Shown in pieces: positions 1 to 8,146 of a DNA stretch of 64,000 nt. A model generated the notes under the pieces. The model ran no database searches. It saw only the letters and a list, made by a program, of their open reading frames with translations, and was not told the DNA's origin. Each line of letters opens with the position of its first letter. The stretch's first letter is position 1. Made by a program: the position numbers and the translations under genes. This DNA is from Litorimonas sp964511495 (lineage in GTDB: Bacteria; Pseudomonadota; Alphaproteobacteria; Caulobacterales; Maricaulaceae), in assembly GCA_964511495.1 (NCBI GenBank), contig CAZEFT010000008.1:1-64000 (forward strand), in the 5' to 3' direction.

Positions 1-2
1 TT

Positions 3-222
3 CCACCTCCCCCGTCATTGCCGTGCTTGACACGGCAATCCATCTCCTGCTGTCGTAAGGTTTGGGGTTTCGAAGGAACAGCATTCTCACTAACGCCTTT
101 CAGGCGCCGCGTTCGAATGGGATTCATCCGCGCGTTCCGACCTTTGGTCGGCAGACCCTACCGAGTCACGCGGATGGTGGCATCCTCACTAACCCCGCTA
201 CGCGGGGCCACGTTCGGATAGG
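3..222 (+). repeat. Dispersed palindromic intergenic repeat, copy 1
   Basis: The gene-free start of the window contains a repeat that recurs, inverted, near 44.3 kb. It opens with a palindrome: ATTGCCGTG at 17-25 and CACGGCAAT at 31-39. A tail unit starting GCATTCTCACTAAC (81-120) is repeated with changes at 180-221 (GCATCCTCACTAAC), so the tail is internally duplicated. Both short overlapping reading frames here are composed of this repeat and I do not regard them as genes. The element lies downstream of flgI. Dispersed CGTCATTGCCG-type palindromes are common in alphaproteobacterial intergenic DNA; the function is unknown. Confidence 0.75.
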
Positions 223-225
223 TGT

Positions 226-1338
226 TTACTGCAAGACCAATTCAGCGTGGAGGGCGCCGGCTGTTTTGATGGATTTTAGGATATCAATCATTTCGCGTGG
301 GGAAACACCGAGTGCGTTTAATCCGCCGACAAGGTCAGGAAGGGTCACCGCATCATCCAAAATCGCAATATTGCCGGGCTCTCCGTCCCGTACCGTAATG
401 CCCGTTCGGGGCACGGCGATAGTCTCGCCAAAACCGAAGGGGTTGGGTTGATAGACGACCGGGTCCTCGGTAATTTTAATTGACAGATTACCTTGTGCAA
501 TCGCAACAGAGGAGACTTTCACATTCTGATCCAGAACAATCGTGCCGGAGCGTTGATCAATCACTACACGGGCTTTTTGCGCGGGCTTCAAAGTGAAGTT
601 TTCAATCTTGCCGATAATATGGGCTGGCGAACGGTTCAGATTGGCCAAGTCCAACTCCACCGTACCGGAGTCGAGCAGGCTCGCATAGGTTCCACCGAGC
701 CCTTGATTGATTTTTCTTTCAATGCGTTCAGCCGTTGTGAAATCAGGCGAGCGCAATGCCAGACGAATTTTTTTCATATTGCGGAAATCGAAATTAATTT
801 CCCGCTCAATCCGTGCGCCATTGGGAATAGTACCGGATGTGGGCACGCCTTCAGTGATAGATGCACCGTCACCTTCGGCTTGAAATCCACTGACAAGCAC
901 GGAGCCTTGAGCCAAGGCGTAAACTTCACCATCGGCTGCATTCAATGGGGTCATGACAAGTGTCCCGCCGGCCAGGCTTTTCGCATCACCAATCGAGGAG
1001 ACATTAATATCAATTTTCGAGCCCACACGCGCAAAAGGCCGCAAAGACGCGGTAACCAATACGGCCGCTACATTATTAGGACGGAAATCACTGCCCTGAA
1101 TATTCACGCCCAACCGTTCCAAGAGGTTGGACAAGGCTTCTTCGGTATAGGGCGAGTTACGAATAGTATCCCCAGTGCCATCCAAACCGATTACGAGGCC
1201 GTAACCGACAAGGTCATTACCTCTGACGCCTTCTATGTCGACAATGTCTTTAATTTTGACATTGGCTGTCGCCATGCTCGGATAAAACGCCAAAAGGCAA
1301 AGACTAAAGAGGGAGAGAGCTTTCGCCAAAATACGCAT
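226..1338 (-). CDS. flgI: Flagellar P-ring protein FlgI
   Basis: FlgI forms the periplasmic P ring around the flagellar rod in the peptidoglycan layer. The 370-residue length is normal for the family. The N-terminus is a signal peptide (roughly residues 1-25, ending SMATA). It is followed by the typical start of the mature protein, VKIKDIVDIEGVRGNDLVGYG, shown here only in part as DIEGVRGNDLVGYG. The conserved GLDGTGD and the C-terminal segment VGGLNALGVSPREMIDILK are also present. It is the last gene of the minus-strand block motB-flgE-flgK-flgL-flgI, with only 3 bases between flgL and flgI, so the two are surely co-transcribed. FlgA, its periplasmic chaperone, and FlgH, the L ring, are encoded about 11 kb away on the other strand. 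Confidence 0.97.
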   Translation of the reverse strand: MRILAKALSLFSLCLLAFYPSMATANVKIKDIVDIEGVRGNDLVGYGLVIGLDGTGDTIRNSPYTEEALSNLLERLGVNIQGSDFRPNNVAAVLVTASLRPFARVGSKIDINVSSIGDAKSLAGGTLVMTPLNAADGEVYALAQGSVLVSGFQAEGDGASITEGVPTSGTIPNGARIEREINFDFRNMKKIRLALRSPDFTTAERIERKINQGLGGTYASLLDSGTVELDLANLNRSPAHIIGKIENFTLKPAQKARVVIDQRSGTIVLDQNVKVSSVAIAQGNLSIKITEDPVVYQPNPFGFGETIAVPRTGITVRDGEPGNIAILDDAVTLPDLVGGLNALGVSPREMIDILKSIKTAGALHAELVLQ

Positions 1339-1341
1339 AAT

Positions 1342-2352
1342 TTACCGCAAGAAATTGGTCAGAGTGAGATTAGAAAGGCGCGCCGTGATTGTATAAGAAG
1401 CTTCCAATTGCGTTTGCAATTGTTGAAGTTCTGCCGCCGCTTCGAATTGATCGCGTCCAAAGAGGTTTTGGAAGGCCACATCAAGCGCAGCCTTTTCACT
1501 ATCATTTTTATCACTGACTTTTTGAATAGATTCCGAAAAGACACCGATTTCAGCCTCCAAAGCAATCAGCCCGCTATTTCCCGTGCCGCTGAGTTTGGCA
1601 CCGGCAGCAAACAAGGTTTCTGCGCCAGCGACATCGGTGGGCGGGAGGGAGTCTTTACTCACTGCCATAAGGGCAAGGCCCTTCAGCGCGTCCTTAACGG
1701 CTTGATGCTTACCCGTAATGCCCGTTTGAATGGATTGACCGTCGCCCAAGGGCAGGGCGGGCGGATTACGCTCACCGCCTTGATAAATACGGGTTTCAAA
1801 TCCACCTCCCGGCGTATCGAAATAATCATTGACCGCCTGCAAAGCGGCATCGGCATCAGGGGCCGTACCAACAAGGTTGCGAATATCTTCCATCAGGACA
1901 TCGGGACTGGCAAAAGTGATGGTATCCGTTTGATTGCCGGAAAACAAATTTCGTTCGCCCAGTGATGTATTCAACGCTCCCATAATGACATTGATGTTGA
2001 CCTCTGCCTCTTTGATGATGGGATCGATATTAAGCGCGAAACCTGAACTAAGGGCGATGGTCGCGCGCGTATCTATGCCGTTCATGGCTTCGCGAGCGCT
2101 TGAGACCGAGCGAGACATGGCGTTAAGTCGGGCGGCGGAGAGACTGTTTATGTCTTGTGATTGTGTGATATCGCTTTGGGCTTTTTGTAACAAATGTGCA
2201 CGACCGACATCGCCATTTGTGGCTTTGGTCAAATCGGATTTTAAGCCGCTGACGGCTTCTTGCGACGTCGTCTGCATTTGCTGGCGGATTTGCGCCGTCG
2301 TGCGGTTGCGCCGCGAATAACCAAGGAGATCAGGAAAGCTGTTCGTTTGCAT
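1342..2352 (-). CDS. flgL: Flagellar hook-filament junction protein FlgL
   Basis: FlgL (HAP3) joins the hook-associated FlgK ring to the flagellin filament and is exported through the flagellar type III apparatus. The protein has 336 residues, normal for alphaproteobacterial FlgL. The N-terminal helical region has the flagellin-like pattern (QMQTTSQEAVSGLKSDL), and the C-terminus ends in a helical stretch closing LSNLTLTNFLR, as in other FlgL and flagellin proteins. The middle is variable. No signal peptide is present, as expected for a type III substrate. It lies 8 bases after flgK and 3 before flgI, in the same minus-strand operon. Confidence 0.93.
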   Translation of the reverse strand: MQTNSFPDLLGYSRRNRTTAQIRQQMQTTSQEAVSGLKSDLTKATNGDVGRAHLLQKAQSDITQSQDINSLSAARLNAMSRSVSSAREAMNGIDTRATIALSSGFALNIDPIIKEAEVNINVIMGALNTSLGERNLFSGNQTDTITFASPDVLMEDIRNLVGTAPDADAALQAVNDYFDTPGGGFETRIYQGGERNPPALPLGDGQSIQTGITGKHQAVKDALKGLALMAVSKDSLPPTDVAGAETLFAAGAKLSGTGNSGLIALEAEIGVFSESIQKVSDKNDSEKAALDVAFQNLFGRDQFEAAAELQQLQTQLEASYTITARLSNLTLTNFLR

Positions 2353-2360
2353 AATCAGGC

Positions 2361-3830
2361 CTAAATTCTCAGAAGCGTATCAAGCATGTCACCCACGGTC
2401 TGGATGACCCGGGCATTGGCTGAATAAGCCTGTTCGATCACAAGAAGGGATTGGAGTTCTGCATCAATATCGACGCCAGTTGCGGCAATCTCGGCATCGC
2501 TCAAGACATCAAGACGGGCTTGCGTGCTGGCATTAATAGAATCAAATCGGAGGGATTGTTCACCGACCAATGAGGTAATACCTGCGGCGATGCCTACAAT
2601 ATTATAATTCCCGCTCAGGCCCGAATTTGTACCGACAGGTCGTGTTTCGGTCATTGCAGCGATCATGTTTGAAATAATATCTGTATCACCCGCCGCGCCC
2701 GGTGTGGTCGCGCCCAAACCGTCTCTGATACGGTAAAGCTCGCCCCCTGTATTGGGATTGACGAGATTGTTAAGCTTAATCCGTGCCGCCGCTCCAGCCG
2801 TTTGAGCGGGGTCAAGGGCCAAAGTCGAGTCGGTAAAAAGACCTTGCGCTCCTGCTGTTTTGGTGGGGTCAAGCGCATCATCTGAGAAGCGTGACACCAG
2901 ATCAACGGCCAGACTGTCAAGACTGTCCATAAAGTCTGTTGCAACCTGATCACGCACGGCGAACGCTCCGGCCAATGTCCCGCCTTGCAAGGCGTTTCGA
3001 CCATCTGTGCCGGGGGTGAGAATTTGATCGCCAACGCTCAGGCCCGAAAGTGTACTCCCAGTTTCACCGAAACGCATTTCATTCGTAATGATGGGACTTT
3101 GTGTAAATTCCAACGCATTCACAGAGCCTGCCAGAAGGTAGACACCGCTTTCCGTGGTAATTTGAATTTGTCCATTATCGCGGGGAATGTCTTTGATTGG
3201 AATAATTTCAGAAATTGTATTGATCAGGCTTTGACGCTCATCCTCTAAGGCCGCGCCTCCGCCTGATAAGACGCCGACGGAATTAATTTCACCGTTGATC
3301 GCGTGAAGGCGATGAAGCGCATTATTGACGATATCGACATTCTGTTTAATGGAGCTATCCGCGGCTTCGCGCATGGAAAGCGCCGTATGAGACAGCGCTT
3401 TAAGCTCATGTGTTGTCTCGTTTGCCGCTGAAATAACGGCGTTTTGAAAGGCGGCAGACTCCGGTGTGGCTTGAAGCGATTTCAGATTGGCTTCGAAGGA
3501 TTCCAAGCTGGCGAAAAGTCCGTAGCCGCTACCCGGTTCACCCAAGGCGTTGGTCAATGTACCATAGGCATTGGCAATCACATCAGTGCGCCCAGCCGCG
3601 GCATTGGCATCGCGTTTAAGCCTTGAAACCGCCAAGTCTTGTGCCCGTTCAATGGCTGTTACGCGAACGCCCGTGCCACCATTGCCGGAGACTTGCGCCT
3701 CGGAAACGACAACGCGGCGCGCGTAATCAGGGTTGGACGCATTGGCAATATTTGATGAAGCCACATCCGCGCGCAGACCGGATTGAACCAAGCCGGAATT
3801 TGCATTCGAAAGGGCGCGCGTGAGTGACAT
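2361..3830 (-). CDS. flgK: Flagellar hook-associated protein FlgK
   Basis: FlgK (HAP1) is the first hook-filament junction protein. It has 489 residues. The N-terminus carries the rod/hook-family signature (SNIANASNPDYARR), and the C-terminus carries the matching FlgK/FlgE-type helix (LLVIEQAYSANARVIQTV). These two ends form the coiled-coil export and assembly domain. The gene sits between flgE and flgL on the minus strand. The 47-base gap to flgE contains a short GC-rich hairpin (3845-3863) with no U-tract; this may separate expression of hook and junction proteins, but that is speculative. Confidence 0.95.
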   Translation of the reverse strand: MSLTRALSNANSGLVQSGLRADVASSNIANASNPDYARRVVVSEAQVSGNGGTGVRVTAIERAQDLAVSRLKRDANAAAGRTDVIANAYGTLTNALGEPGSGYGLFASLESFEANLKSLQATPESAAFQNAVISAANETTHELKALSHTALSMREAADSSIKQNVDIVNNALHRLHAINGEINSVGVLSGGGAALEDERQSLINTISEIIPIKDIPRDNGQIQITTESGVYLLAGSVNALEFTQSPIITNEMRFGETGSTLSGLSVGDQILTPGTDGRNALQGGTLAGAFAVRDQVATDFMDSLDSLAVDLVSRFSDDALDPTKTAGAQGLFTDSTLALDPAQTAGAAARIKLNNLVNPNTGGELYRIRDGLGATTPGAAGDTDIISNMIAAMTETRPVGTNSGLSGNYNIVGIAAGITSLVGEQSLRFDSINASTQARLDVLSDAEIAATGVDIDAELQSLLVIEQAYSANARVIQTVGDMLDTLLRI

Positions 3831-3877
3831 GTTTTTATCCTAACTCCCCGATGAAGACGGGGAATTCATTCTTTAAA

Positions 3878-5170
3878 TTACCGTTTCAGATTGGTTGTTT
3901 CCTGGAGCATCTCATCCACAGTCTGGATGATTTTGGCATTGGAGGAATAAGCTCGTTGTGTTTCAATCAGGCTCGTAAGCTCAGACGCGATATCCGTATT
4001 GGATTCCATCAGAGCGTAACCCACATAAGACCCTGTGGGGCCTTCACCGGCGTCCCAGAAGAACAGGTCGCCACTTGTCGGAGAGATGGTAAAGGCCTGA
4101 CTGTCAACAGCGTTTAAGCCGTTAGAGTTTGGAACATCAGCGACAGGGATTTGATATAATGTGCGGCGGAAGCCTGTGTTGAAAATCGCTTCTAAGAACC
4201 CTTGTGGATTGATTTCAATAGATTGCAAATCGCCCACTGGGGAGCCGTCCGCTGATACATCATAAGGTGAGAAGTCTGTGCCGAGCTGCGTTAAGCCACC
4301 GACTTCATTGGCTTTTCCGATGAAAGCATTAATAGGCCCACCTGCTACGGAGAAGGCAAGCTCTCCACTTGCGGCATCATAAGTGGCTCCGGCACCCGGT
4401 ACGATTGTGGCAAGGGTTCCGCCATTTGTATTATTGTTAAACGTGACATCAAATGTTGCGACTGCTGTGTTCGGGTTACCGGCACTATCCGTGATGCTGA
4501 CGCTCCAACCATTGGCAACTCCCGGCGTTTTTGTGAAGGTCATGGTCAGGGATTGCTCAAGGCCCAAGGCGTCATAATAGTCGAGCGGTAGAACGAACGG
4601 ATCAGACCCATCAAGGGCATTGGCGGGCAGGTTAACACCCAAGTTTATCCCGGTCGTGGCTTCGGCGCTTGATTGCCCCAAATTCGCATTAACAGGAACA
4701 AGATCAGACTGGCTACCGCGACTGGGTGCGCCGACATTGCCAGCCGAATCTGTAGGCCACCCTAAAAGATAAAGCCCGCTTTCTGTACGTAGGAAACCGT
4801 TTTCGTCAGGTGAAAAGCCACCCGTAGGAACCATCATAAAGTCACGATTGGCGGGATCTTCGGACAGGCCTGCTAAATTTGTCACAGGAATCATGCCATT
4901 ACCATTAATGGCGATATCCGTGGATCGCCCTGTTGAAATGAGGGAGCCCGTACTGGTTACGTCTTTAAAGGTTGTCGCGCGGACGCCGCCGGCAGAATAA
5001 ATGCCTTGTCGGTTGCCGATGACCAAACTGGAAAAGTCTACGTCACTGCGCTTATAGCCATAAGTCGCTGAATTGGCGATGTTATCAGAAATTGTTGCGA
5101 GGCGTGTTGAGTTTACGTTCAAACCCATAACCCCGGCATTAAGGGAGGAGGAGATAGTCATTGTATTCAA
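3878..5170 (-). CDS. flgE: Flagellar hook protein FlgE
   Basis: FlgE polymerises into the flagellar hook. The 430-residue protein has the N-terminal rod/hook motif (ISDNIANSATYGYKRSDVDF) with a second Met three residues in that could also be the start. The middle holds the FlgE D1/D2 segments, including ENGFLRTESGLYLLGWPTD, and the C-terminus ends LTSLIETQRAYSSNAKIIQT, the standard hook/basal-body C-terminal domain. It is separated by about 100 bases from motB, so it probably has its own promoter in that AT-rich gap, although I could not identify a clear sigma-54 site there. Confidence 0.95.
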   Translation of the reverse strand: MNTMTISSSLNAGVMGLNVNSTRLATISDNIANSATYGYKRSDVDFSSLVIGNRQGIYSAGGVRATTFKDVTSTGSLISTGRSTDIAINGNGMIPVTNLAGLSEDPANRDFMMVPTGGFSPDENGFLRTESGLYLLGWPTDSAGNVGAPSRGSQSDLVPVNANLGQSSAEATTGINLGVNLPANALDGSDPFVLPLDYYDALGLEQSLTMTFTKTPGVANGWSVSITDSAGNPNTAVATFDVTFNNNTNGGTLATIVPGAGATYDAASGELAFSVAGGPINAFIGKANEVGGLTQLGTDFSPYDVSADGSPVGDLQSIEINPQGFLEAIFNTGFRRTLYQIPVADVPNSNGLNAVDSQAFTISPTSGDLFFWDAGEGPTGSYVGYALMESNTDIASELTSLIETQRAYSSNAKIIQTVDEMLQETTNLKR

Positions 5171-5270
5171 TCCTTGAATTTAATGTATGCTCCGCAGGTT
5201 ACCTCTCTTATCCTTAATAAAGTGTGTAAATTAAAAAACACCATTTTGATGTTCCCTTCATGGTTCGCTT

Positions 5271-6080
5271 CTACATGTCAGGTGTAAGAAGCGTGATAGA
5301 AATACGTCTGTTCATGGGGGAATAGGGGTCAGGCGAAAAAGGCTCGGTTGAAGACTTTCCAACAACGCCTGAAATTTGCTCAGTAGGGAAACCGGCATCA
5401 GCTAAGAGTCTGCGCGCGGTATTAGCACGATCAGAAGACAGTTCCCAATTCGAGTAATTCGCGTTTTCAGCAAAGGCATAATTATCTGTGTGGCCCGCAA
5501 TTTTGATAGAGTTGCTCACATCACCGAATGATGTTGAGACAATTTTGACAAGAGTTTTCAAAATGGGAGAGGCTTCGGCGCTTCCGCTCGCAAAGAGGGG
5601 GCTGTCATTCTGATCAACCAACTCGATGACTAAGCCTTCAGGACTCATTTTGAGTTTTAGATGTTCGGAAAGAGATTTATCAGCACTGCTCAAAGCTTGG
5701 TTAAGCTTGTCTATCTCTTCTTTCATTTCCGCTGACTCAAGGTCTTTTGCCGTGTCTTTATCAGCCGACTCACGTGTCTTTTCGCCCATGGCACCAGACC
5801 CGCTTTTCGCAAGAGTGTCCTGCGTATATAAAGAGTCGCCCTTAAGCGCATCAGCGCCCCCGCCTGAAACCGCGGCCAGGGGGATATTGGGATTGAAATA
5901 ATCGGCAATCCCTTTGCGCTGCTGTTCCGTCGTCGCGTTCAACAACCACATCAACAAGAAAAACGCCATCATCGCTGTTACGAAGTCAGCATAGGCCACT
6001 TTCCAAGCCCCGCCATGGTGCCCGTCAGCCGCATAGACTTTTTTTCGGCGAATAATAATAGGTTGTTGAGCTGTGCTCAT
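5271..6080 (-). CDS. motB: Flagellar stator protein MotB
   Basis: MotB is the peptidoglycan-anchored half of the proton-driven stator. An upstream Met at 6101 is possible, but the start at 6080 (MSTAQQP) has GGGAC ahead of it and puts the channel aspartate of the YADFVTAMMAF motif at residue 32, the same number as in E. coli MotB. Residues about 28-50 form the single membrane segment. The C-terminal OmpA-like domain is evident from IKIAGHTDNY, LSSDRANTARRLL and PMNRRISITL. The gene is divergent from the fliM-like gene, and the gap holds a perfect CtrA box. motA is not adjacent but lies about 1.2 kb away on the other strand. Confidence 0.95.
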   Translation of the reverse strand: MSTAQQPIIIRRKKVYAADGHHGGAWKVAYADFVTAMMAFFLLMWLLNATTEQQRKGIADYFNPNIPLAAVSGGGADALKGDSLYTQDTLAKSGSGAMGEKTRESADKDTAKDLESAEMKEEIDKLNQALSSADKSLSEHLKLKMSPEGLVIELVDQNDSPLFASGSAEASPILKTLVKIVSTSFGDVSNSIKIAGHTDNYAFAENANYSNWELSSDRANTARRLLADAGFPTEQISGVVGKSSTEPFSPDPYSPMNRRISITLLTPDM

Positions 6081-6176
6081 GATTGGTGTCCCGTGTATCA
6101 ATTTACACCAGATACTGGCGCATAATGATGAGTATCCCGAAAAGAAACAGCGTAAATATGGAGAAAAGAGTTACGG

Positions 6177-6191
6177 TTAAGAGTGCGTTAA
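6177..6191. promoter_or_regulatory. CtrA-like binding site between motB and fliM-like gene
   Basis: The sequence TTAAGAGTGCGTTAA is an exact match to the CtrA consensus TTAA-N7-TTAA known from Caulobacter. It lies 97 bases upstream of motB and 66 upstream of the fliM-like gene, in their shared divergent promoter region. CtrA control of early flagellar genes is established in the Caulobacterales; use here is inferred. Confidence 0.6.
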
Positions 6192-6257
6192 AAATTTCGC
6201 TTCAATAGAAGGTGGAGCACTGATTTGGTGTGATTTGAAATTAGCACTGAGAATTGA

Positions 6258-7172
6258 ATGAGCGTTTTACGCAAGAAAATCGATAAAGCCGTTTTCATCT
6301 CTTCTCTGGATGTGGATAAGGTGAAACGGGTATGGGCCAATACTCATGAGCAAATTTTAGAGTCTTTGACAGCATTCATTGATCCGCTTTATTGGAAAGC
6401 GGATATGATCAATGTCTTTAAACTGGCGCCAAATGACATTGCAGAAGTTTATCCAGAACGCGGCATTTACACGGCTTTGGGGGCAACAGACCGCGACATG
6501 AAATGTGTGTTGTCCTTTGATCCGAAATTGGCAAGCATTGTTTCACGTTACGGATTTGCGAGTGAAATATCAGACCTTGAGAATCTTGAAACCTATGAGT
6601 TTTCAGAATTTGATATCGCCATTATGGATGATTTCATACGAAGTGTGCGTGCGATTTTGGATATGCCGTCTTTAACATTCCGATCCGATTTTACTGAATT
6701 TTCTCAGATTCCACTGGTGCAGGATCAGTCGGAATGGGTGAAGGTGGAATTGAATTTCCTCACGAGCCTGACGCCGAAGTCCGAAAATGCGCGACTGAAT
6801 GTGAGTGTTTTATTGCGTCTCGCCCATGTGAAAGACCGTCTGAAGAATGCGCCTGATATTGAAGATGAAGAGATGGCGATTGAGTTTGACGAGGATACAG
6901 AAGCCCTGACGCGACATGTTGATCAGAGCCATACACCTCTTCGCACTGTGTTGGAAAGTCGTGAGATGACGGTCGCAGATTGTACGCGTCTTTCCATTGG
7001 TCAAGTTATTCCTTTGCCCGGTATTTCGCTCAAAGAATTACGCATTGAGGCTGAACTGAAAAATAGTCGCGTTTGTATCGCCAAAGGGGCCTTGGGAATT
7101 CATAAAACACGTCGGGCAATTCAATTGGTCGAAGATATCGACCAAGCCTTCATTGATAGTGCCAGTCAATAA
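6258..7172 (+). CDS. fliM: FliM-like flagellar motor switch protein (divergent)
   Basis: The 304-residue protein ends in a SpoA/FliMN C-terminal domain (about residues 230-297): an alternating hydrophobic pattern around ADCTRLSIGQVIPLPG and VCIAKGALGIHKTRRAIQL. This domain builds the C ring of the rotor. The middle region (40-200) is compatible with the FliM middle domain but poorly conserved. The N-terminal CheY-binding motif LSQxEIDALL of canonical FliM is not visible; the protein begins MSVLRKKIDKAVFISSL. The gene precedes motA by about 100 bases, similar to the rhizobial motA-fliM arrangement. No fliN or fliG is nearby. It could be the only FliM or a paralogue. Confidence 0.7.
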   Translation: MSVLRKKIDKAVFISSLDVDKVKRVWANTHEQILESLTAFIDPLYWKADMINVFKLAPNDIAEVYPERGIYTALGATDRDMKCVLSFDPKLASIVSRYGFASEISDLENLETYEFSEFDIAIMDDFIRSVRAILDMPSLTFRSDFTEFSQIPLVQDQSEWVKVELNFLTSLTPKSENARLNVSVLLRLAHVKDRLKNAPDIEDEEMAIEFDEDTEALTRHVDQSHTPLRTVLESREMTVADCTRLSIGQVIPLPGISLKELRIEAELKNSRVCIAKGALGIHKTRRAIQLVEDIDQAFIDSASQ

Positions 7173-7238
7173 GGCTTTCACTTCTGAAACGCACGCATTG
7201 CCCAAACACTGCCTGTCAAACACTAAATTGGTGTATAA

Positions 7239-7253
7239 TTAAAGAATAAGTAA
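7239..7253. promoter_or_regulatory. Weak CtrA-like site upstream of motA
   Basis: TTAA-N7-GTAA lies 24 bases before the motA start, one base off the CtrA consensus TTAA-N7-TTAA. The surrounding DNA is AT-rich, so a chance match is quite possible. Confidence 0.3.
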
Positions 7254-7276
7254 CGCTTAGTGGGTATCGCGGCTCT

Positions 7277-8146
7277 ATGAGCTCAATGTTTGGAATAGTC
7301 TTTACGGTTATCTGTGTTTTTGGCGGTTACTTGTGGGCCGGCGGAAAGATGGAGATTATTCTCCATTCTCTCCCTTACGAAATGATGATTATTGGCGGCG
7401 CGGCGATCGGTGCTTTTGCCTGTGGCAATGATATGCACACGATCAAAGCGACCGGCAAAGATTTGATGGCCGTCTTTAAAGGGCCAAAATGGAAACAATC
7501 CGATTATACGGATCTTCTCTGCTTGATGCATGAGTTAGTGCGCATAACACGTGAAAATCCGGTCGAGGTTGAAGCCCATATCGAAAACCCAGAAGAGTCG
7601 TCTTTATTCCAAAAATATCCACGCATTTTGGCTTCTACATCTTTTGTCGAGATGATCTGTGACACCATCCGCTCCATGCTGATGAATTTTGATGATGTTT
7701 ATCAGGTCGAAGAATTATTGGATAAGCAGCTAGAAGGCATGAAGGAAGAGGCGCTTCACGGTGCACATGCTCTACAAAACACGGCGGATGCTTTGCCCGC
7801 TCTTGGTATTGTTGCTGCGGTTTTGGGTGTGATTAAAACCATGGCTTCTATTGATAAGCCCCCGGAAATCCTGGGTGGAATGATTGGTGGTGCCTTGGTC
7901 GGAACATTCCTTGGCGTATTCTTGGCCTACTCTTTGGTCGGGCCGATGGCGAATAAAGTCAAATCTATTCGCGAACAGGAACATTTCTTCTATGCCTTAA
8001 TCAGAGAAGTTTTAGTCTCCAGCCTGCATAAGAATGAAACTCAAATCTGTATCGAAGTGGCCCGTCGCAGCGCGCCGAAACATCAGCGGCCAAGTTTCTT
8101 GGAAATGGAACAGGCACTGAAAGATTTAAAGAGCGCTGCTGCATGA
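7277..8146 (+). CDS. motA: Flagellar stator protein MotA
   Basis: MotA is the torque-generating ring of the proton-driven stator and acts in the inner membrane with MotB. The protein has 289 residues, typical of the alphaproteobacterial/E. coli MotA class. Four membrane segments are visible: residues 4-21, about 32-48, and two in the C-terminal half (ADALPALGIVAAVLGVIKTM and GALVGTFLGVFLAYSLVGP, with the usual Pro residues). The large cytoplasmic loop between segments 2 and 3 contains the charged helices that contact FliG. The stop codon overlaps the start of the next gene (ATGA), showing tight co-translation with an uncharacterised secreted protein. Confidence 0.95.
   Translation: MSSMFGIVFTVICVFGGYLWAGGKMEIILHSLPYEMMIIGGAAIGAFACGNDMHTIKATGKDLMAVFKGPKWKQSDYTDLLCLMHELVRITRENPVEVEAHIENPEESSLFQKYPRILASTSFVEMICDTIRSMLMNFDDVYQVEELLDKQLEGMKEEALHGAHALQNTADALPALGIVAAVLGVIKTMASIDKPPEILGGMIGGALVGTFLGVFLAYSLVGPMANKVKSIREQEHFFYALIREVLVSSLHKNETQICIEVARRSAPKHQRPSFLEMEQALKDLKSAAA

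Noticed and set aside
105..128. GTTCGAAT resembling a tRNA T-loop
   Set aside because: No acceptor, D or anticodon arms fit around it; it is part of the repeat tail.
18..451. Two short plus-strand frames at the window start
   Set aside because: They consist of the dispersed repeat and the antisense end of flgI.
493..1965. 490-residue open frame opposite flgI and flgL
   Set aside because: It lies entirely antisense to two certain flagellar genes and its translation is rich in Arg, Gln and Phe with no domain; a shadow frame.
3845..3863. Hairpin TCCCCG/CGGGGA between flgE and flgK
   Set aside because: Only six base pairs, no U-tract, and the genes are probably co-expressed.
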